Shown in pieces: positions 12,932-16,088 of a DNA stretch of 16,088 nucleotides (positions within the stretch are counted from its first letter, which is position 1; each line of letters begins with the position of its first letter). Source of the stretch: DATGLE01 sp035294325 (GTDB taxonomy: Bacteria; Chloroflexota; Ktedonobacteria; Ktedonobacterales; Ktedonobacteraceae); NCBI GenBank assembly GCA_035294325.1, contig DATGLE010000091.1:1-16088 (forward strand), in the 5' to 3' direction. Below the pieces are notes generated by a model. That model was not told the origin of the DNA and made no database searches. It saw nothing but the letters and a program-made list of their open reading frames with translations. Both the position numbers and the translations under genes were made by a program.

Positions 12932-15357
12932 TCTTTTATTGTCAGGAGCCAGAAGTCGCGCGTCGGCCGGATGAGGTCGCTGGCCCCACGCACCAGGAAG
13001 GCATGGCCCCGGTCATCGCAGACCGCCGCACCCAGCGTCGTGCCCCCGACCGGCAGCGCGGCCAGCTCCACCCAGCGCCATGTGCGCAGATCGACGAGCC
13101 AGCTCTGGGCCAGAGCCGTATGCATCTCCGCGTTATAGCCCCCGATAACCACCGTCTGATCCGGGGCAATGGAACAGCTTGCTGCACCGCTAAGGGCGCG
13201 CGGCAGGATCGCCTCCACCCGCTGCCACACATTGCGCTGGCTATCGTAGCGGTAGATGGTGTTTGCCTGGTGGAGCTGCGCTTCATCCTGCGATCCGCCC
13301 AGCAGGAGGATGTTGCCGTTGTCATCCAGGGCCAGCGTTGTATAACCCAGGGCCAGCGGGAGCGGAGCCAGGCGGTGCCACCGCCTCGTGGCAATGTCGT
13401 AACGATACCAGCCGGATCCGGCCTGCGCCTGTGGATCGCCAGCCTGCATAAAGCCCTGAGTGAGATAGAGATGGCCGCTCTGGTCGGCGATGATGGCGTT
13501 TCCGAAGCCTATATGGATCGAAGGCGGCGGCGTGATCTTTCTCATTTTACCGCTGGCAGGATCATACATATAGAGCAGGGAGGAAACGCTATAGAGGTCG
13601 GTGGAGTAGCCCGCAGAGAAAAAGATGTTCCCCTGTTCGTCGCTGGCGGCGGCATTGTTAAGCATACCAGGGAGCGACACCGCGAGTTGCTCCCAGCGGG
13701 CGGCAGCGATATCGTAGCGATAGAGCGCGTGATCGTAGCGCGGCCTGGCTTTATCGCCGTGAAAGCCGCCGCTCATATAGACGTAGGCCCGCCCCTGGAC
13801 GCGAACGTATATAGCGGTATTGTCGGCCTCCAGTGCCGGCAGCGAGGGCAGCGCCTGCCAGGAACCGGTTAACGGTTGTGGCCGACCAGGCGGGACTGGC
13901 ATCTGTTTGCCTGGCATGGCAGGCATAACGGTGTGCGCGAAGCGAACGGCGAGCAGTGAGGTCATCACAATTGCTAGCAGCAGGGCCAGAAAAAAAAGTG
14001 CGCGGATGATTCGCTTGAGCTTGCCAGAAGGGCGAGGCGGAGGCGCGGCGCTCGGAGGCGGCGGTTCCGGCTCTTTCACCTGGCGCAGCGCTGCTTGAGA
14101 GAACGTGGTCAGGGTGCGGCGTTTCAGGCTTTCATCCACCAGGACAAGGTGTTCCTGCTCCAGTCGCTCGCGGCGCGCGCGCTGGAGCGCATCGCGTATC
14201 TCCTGGCGCTGCTCCGGGCTGTGCGGCGGAAGCGGAATGAAGGTCTCGATAGGTGTTGTTGGCGTCGGCGGTACGTTCTGGGCCGTGTCCTGCGTTTCGT
14301 CGGCCTCCTCGCGGCGGGCCGTGGCGTCGTCCTGCGCCTGATCGGTCTCTTCTGGGAGCTGCGGTCCGCTCCTTCGCTGAAAAATATAGCGCTCGTAGGC
14401 CAGCCGTTCCTCGATGCTGTAGACGCGCTCCAATGCCTGGTAGAACGTGTGCGCCGATTGGAAACGGTACATCGGCTCTGCGCGCGTTGCCAGCGTGATC
14501 AGGCCGCTCAATACCGCTGACCTGTGGGCGTTGTTCCGCCGTTGTGGCAATGGGCTGGATAAACTGCCCGAACTTCTGGAGCGTCTGGCGCTCAGCATCT
14601 CGTCCAGGATAATGCCGAGACTAAAGAGGTCCGAGCGCCCATCGGTCTGCCCCTCACCCTGGTACTGCTCGGGTGGAGCGTAGCCCGGCGAACCGAAGTC
14701 GGTGGTATCGTTGATCTGGCCCTCCTTGAAGTAGCGGGCGATGCCGAAGTCCACCAGCATCAGGGCGCCATCGGGCGTCAGGATGATGTTTGAGGGCTTG
14801 AGGTCGCGGAAGACAATCGGCGGCGATTGCCGGTGCAGGTAGTCAAGCACGTCACAGATCTGCATGGCATAATTGAGCGCCTCTAGCGGCGCGAGGGGCG
14901 CATGCCGGTGCAGGTAGGAGTTCAGGGTTGAGCCTGGTATGTAGTCCATCACCAGATACCAGGAGCCATCCTCAAAAAAGTAATCGTAGAGTGTGGGGAT
15001 AGCCGGGTGCTGGAGTCGCGCCAGCAGCAGCGCCTCGCGCAAGAAACGATCCGTGTGAACGCCGCCGCTGCTCGGAAAGTCGCCGCCCGCGCCTTCATAC
15101 GGAGAGCGGTGCGCGATATCGCTGCCATGCAGCGTATAATCCAGTTCCGCAATGACGCTTTCGGGGAGTGGCTGATCCGCGCGCGCCTGCTTGATCGCCA
15201 GCGGTATCTTGAGACTGGTGTGCCGGGCGAGGTAGACATTGCCCATACCGCCATGTCCCAGTACACGCTCGATAGCGTATTCTCCATCGTGCAGTGTGTG
15301 CCCTACCAGGCTTTCACGGCGCGCCTTGCCCTGCATTCTCTGTGTTGTCGTTGACAT
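12928..15357 (-). CDS. Membrane Ser/Thr protein kinase with extracellular Kelch-like repeats
   Basis: This 809-residue protein has a Hanks-type kinase domain (about 27-315): glycine loop GHGGMG (34-39), Lys56, helix C Glu108, catalytic FRDLKPSN (Phe183 replaces the usual His; Asp185 kept), DFG (203-205), and APPE (227-230). A 40-residue Gly/Asp/Ser-rich insertion (about 62-102) separates Lys56 from helix C. A charged Pro-rich juxtamembrane stretch follows, then one membrane helix (about 450-471). Residues about 498-809 contain five or six Kelch-like units, each a GG or G turn plus YRYD..xxxW (for example YRYDIATRRWHRLAPLP), likely a beta-propeller outside the cell. I infer signal sensing by the propeller. 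The ATG at 15357 has a GAAGGGA ahead; Met8 is an alternative. Confidence 0.93.
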   Translation of the reverse strand: MSTTTQRMQGKARRESLVGHTLHDGEYAIERVLGHGGMGNVYLARHTSLKIPLAIKQARADQPLPESVIAELDYTLHGSDIAHRSPYEGAGGDFPSSGGVHTDRFLREALLLARLQHPAIPTLYDYFFEDGSWYLVMDYIPGSTLNSYLHRHAPLAPLEALNYAMQICDVLDYLHRQSPPIVFRDLKPSNIILTPDGALMLVDFGIARYFKEGQINDTTDFGSPGYAPPEQYQGEGQTDGRSDLFSLGIILDEMLSARRSRSSGSLSSPLPQRRNNAHRSAVLSGLITLATRAEPMYRFQSAHTFYQALERVYSIEERLAYERYIFQRRSGPQLPEETDQAQDDATARREEADETQDTAQNVPPTPTTPIETFIPLPPHSPEQRQEIRDALQRARRERLEQEHLVLVDESLKRRTLTTFSQAALRQVKEPEPPPPSAAPPPRPSGKLKRIIRALFFLALLLAIVMTSLLAVRFAHTVMPAMPGKQMPVPPGRPQPLTGSWQALPSLPALEADNTAIYVRVQGRAYVYMSGGFHGDKARPRYDHALYRYDIAAARWEQLAVSLPGMLNNAAASDEQGNIFFSAGYSTDLYSVSSLLYMYDPASGKMRKITPPPSIHIGFGNAIIADQSGHLYLTQGFMQAGDPQAQAGSGWYRYDIATRRWHRLAPLPLALGYTTLALDDNGNILLLGGSQDEAQLHQANTIYRYDSQRNVWQRVEAILPRALSGAASCSIAPDQTVVIGGYNAEMHTALAQSWLVDLRTWRWVELAALPVGGTTLGAAVCDDRGHAFLVRGASDLIRPTRDFWLLTIKE

Positions 15358-15535
15358 CGTTCGTCTTCCCTTCCACCTTTCCTTTCATCATCAACAACGA
15401 AGGACGCACCTTCTGATAACGAGAGAACGGCGTTGCTCATAGTCTCTCACTCTTCAGTATACAATGCCTTTCCATTCGCACCTGTTCGGCCCGCCGGTTC
15501 CCCCGGGGTTTATCTCTCGTTCTCCGAGTTCTGGC

Positions 15536-15573
15536 CCGCGAAGCGGACCATGAGGTGGAGGGAGTGTGTGTGC
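15536..15573 (+). repeat. Direct repeat, copy 1 of a CCGCGAAGCGG unit
   Basis: CCGC-GAA-GCGG followed by ACC-TGAGGT-GAGGGAGTGTGTG recurs 74 bases downstream at 15610 with few changes. In copy 1 the sequence after GTGTGTG does not fold back perfectly, unlike copy 2, where it becomes the left arm of the long hairpin in element C. Confidence 0.75.
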
Positions 15574-15604
15574 TACGCTCTCTCTCATATCCCTCTCCAT
15601 ATCC

Positions 15605-15720
15605 ATTCACCGCGAAGCGGACCGTGAGGTTGAGGGAGTGTGTGCAGCGGGCGCTGCCCGCTGCACACACTCCCTCAACGTTTGCGAGCGCCGCAGGCGC
15701 GAGAAGTGCGGATAATTCAC
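15605..15720. repeat. Composite palindromic element C (perfect 24-bp-arm hairpin)
   Basis: It contains CCGC-GAA-GCGG (15610-15620), a perfect inverted repeat with 24-base arms and GCT loop (15629-15652, 15656-15679), then GCGAGCGCCGCAGGCGCGAG (15684-15703), identical over 20 bases to the right end of element A. ATTCAC occurs at 15605-15610 and 15715-15720, a possible 6-bp target duplication. The order of parts matches element A, while the central arms are unrelated. Confidence 0.7.
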
Positions 15721-15747
15721 AAACCCTGGCCGGTTCTCCTGACTGCT

Positions 15748-15762
15748 AGCGCCTGCGGCGCT
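15748..15762. repeat. Small palindrome with the inverted GCCGCAGGC core
   Basis: AGCGCC-TGC-GGCGCT is a perfect 6-bp stem. Read on the other strand its loop is GCA, so it is the same motif as at 7843 and 15688 in opposite orientation. Confidence 0.6.
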
Positions 15763-15911
15763 GCGCGCAGAACGAGCCACTGCGTGGCGAGGTGTGCGAC
15801 AAAATGGCGGATGTTGCTCCTGGGCCTGTAGAGTTTTCTCGAATAGCCGAAGAGTAGTTTATAGACAGTTTTTGCCCCGAATACAATTCTGGAGGGAAAA
15901 GGATTTAAACT

Positions 15912-16088
15912 ATGAACAACACGTTGCTTTACAATCAGGAGGATGTACAGCCTTCTCTGCAAAAGTTATTTGACGGCCCGTTTGAAATTTTCAAGCCCGG
16001 GCTGCCACAATTGCCGCCATGCCAGCTCCAGCTTTTTATCGCGGGCGTGGAGTCGCTGGCGATTCTCACGAATCTGCCGCAGAACCTC
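15912..16088 (+). CDS. Unrecognised protein, 3' end outside window
   Basis: The ATG at 15912 has a good AAAAGGA about 8 bases upstream, and 59 codons stay open to the window edge. The visible N-terminus starts MNNTLLYNQEDVQPSLQKL, continues with FDGPFEIFKPGLPQLPP and then CQLQLFIAGVESLAILTNL. There is no signal peptide. The last part is moderately hydrophobic and could be a helix. I do not recognise the family, and too little is visible to propose a role. Codon choice is mildly less GC-rich than in the neighbouring enzymes. Confidence 0.65.
   Translation, partial: MNNTLLYNQEDVQPSLQKLFDGPFEIFKPGLPQLPPCQLQLFIAGVESLAILTNLPQNL

Larger units (their letters stand above)
15358..15911. other. 554-base divergent intergenic region, repeat-rich
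   Basis: No gene is seen. It separates the leftward kinase gene from a rightward gene at the edge. A possible -10 for the kinase (TATACT on the minus strand, complement at 15456-15461) and one for the right gene (TACAAT, 15882-15887) are visible, both without a good -35. Most of the rest is the direct repeat pair, element C and a further small palindrome. Confidence 0.5.

Overview
The window looks like a piece of a GC-rich chromosome from a soil-type bacterium of the Chloroflexota, most likely class Ktedonobacteria. This placement is inferred from gene style: a MerR-type HTH fused to GAF and degenerate GGDEF domains, a Ser/Thr kinase with a Kelch-like exterior, a ZAS anti-sigma factor, proline-rich zinc-ribbon proteins, and intergenic DNA full of palindromes built around GCCGCAGGC. 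No 16S rRNA or other phylogenetic marker is present, so it stays an inference. There is no tRNA, rRNA, CRISPR array, prophage or intact insertion sequence.

Layout. 1-2007 (+) is the 3' part of a large MerR-HTH/GAF/GGDEF-like regulator. It converges on a two-gene minus-strand operon (3321 to 1982): an ECF-type sigma factor with a long N-terminal extension, followed by its probable membrane-bound ZAS anti-sigma factor. A 618-base gap follows. Then come, all on the plus strand, a small P-loop kinase-like protein (3940-4626), a Rho-like ATPase lacking the usual N-terminal RNA-binding half (4684-5613), an acetamidase/formamidase family enzyme carrying a zinc-ribbon insertion (5673-6986), a tandem 80-bp repeat, and a MoaD/ThiS-like sulfur-carrier protein with a tail after its Gly-Gly (7160-7468). 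After a repeat-rich gap come an orphan NarL-type response regulator (7973-8665), a perfect 61-base hairpin, a zinc-ribbon/proline-rich protein (8778-9503) that probably shares a transcript with a pyrimidine-nucleoside phosphorylase (9513-10820), another hairpin-rich gap, and an orphan family 5 peptide-binding lipoprotein (11106-12869). A bidirectional terminator separates that gene from a convergent membrane Ser/Thr kinase with a Kelch-like sensor (15357 to 12928). A third hairpin-rich gap leads to the first 59 codons of an unrecognised protein at the right edge.

How the genes fit together. This is a mosaic of signalling genes (MerR/GAF/GGDEF protein, sigma/anti-sigma pair, response regulator, Ser/Thr kinase) and scavenging genes (amidase, nucleoside phosphorylase, peptide-binding protein), not one pathway. 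The clearest shared theme lies in the non-coding DNA. Three gaps (about 7768-7877, 10899-11002 and 15605-15720) hold composite palindromic elements: a long, nearly perfect inverted repeat whose arm sequence differs completely at each locus, flanked by short 3-base-loop hairpins. At the first and third loci an identical 20-mer lies on the right, and short direct repeats flank the whole unit like target-site duplications. I consider this modular element family and the N-terminally truncated Rho the best candidates for something not well described.
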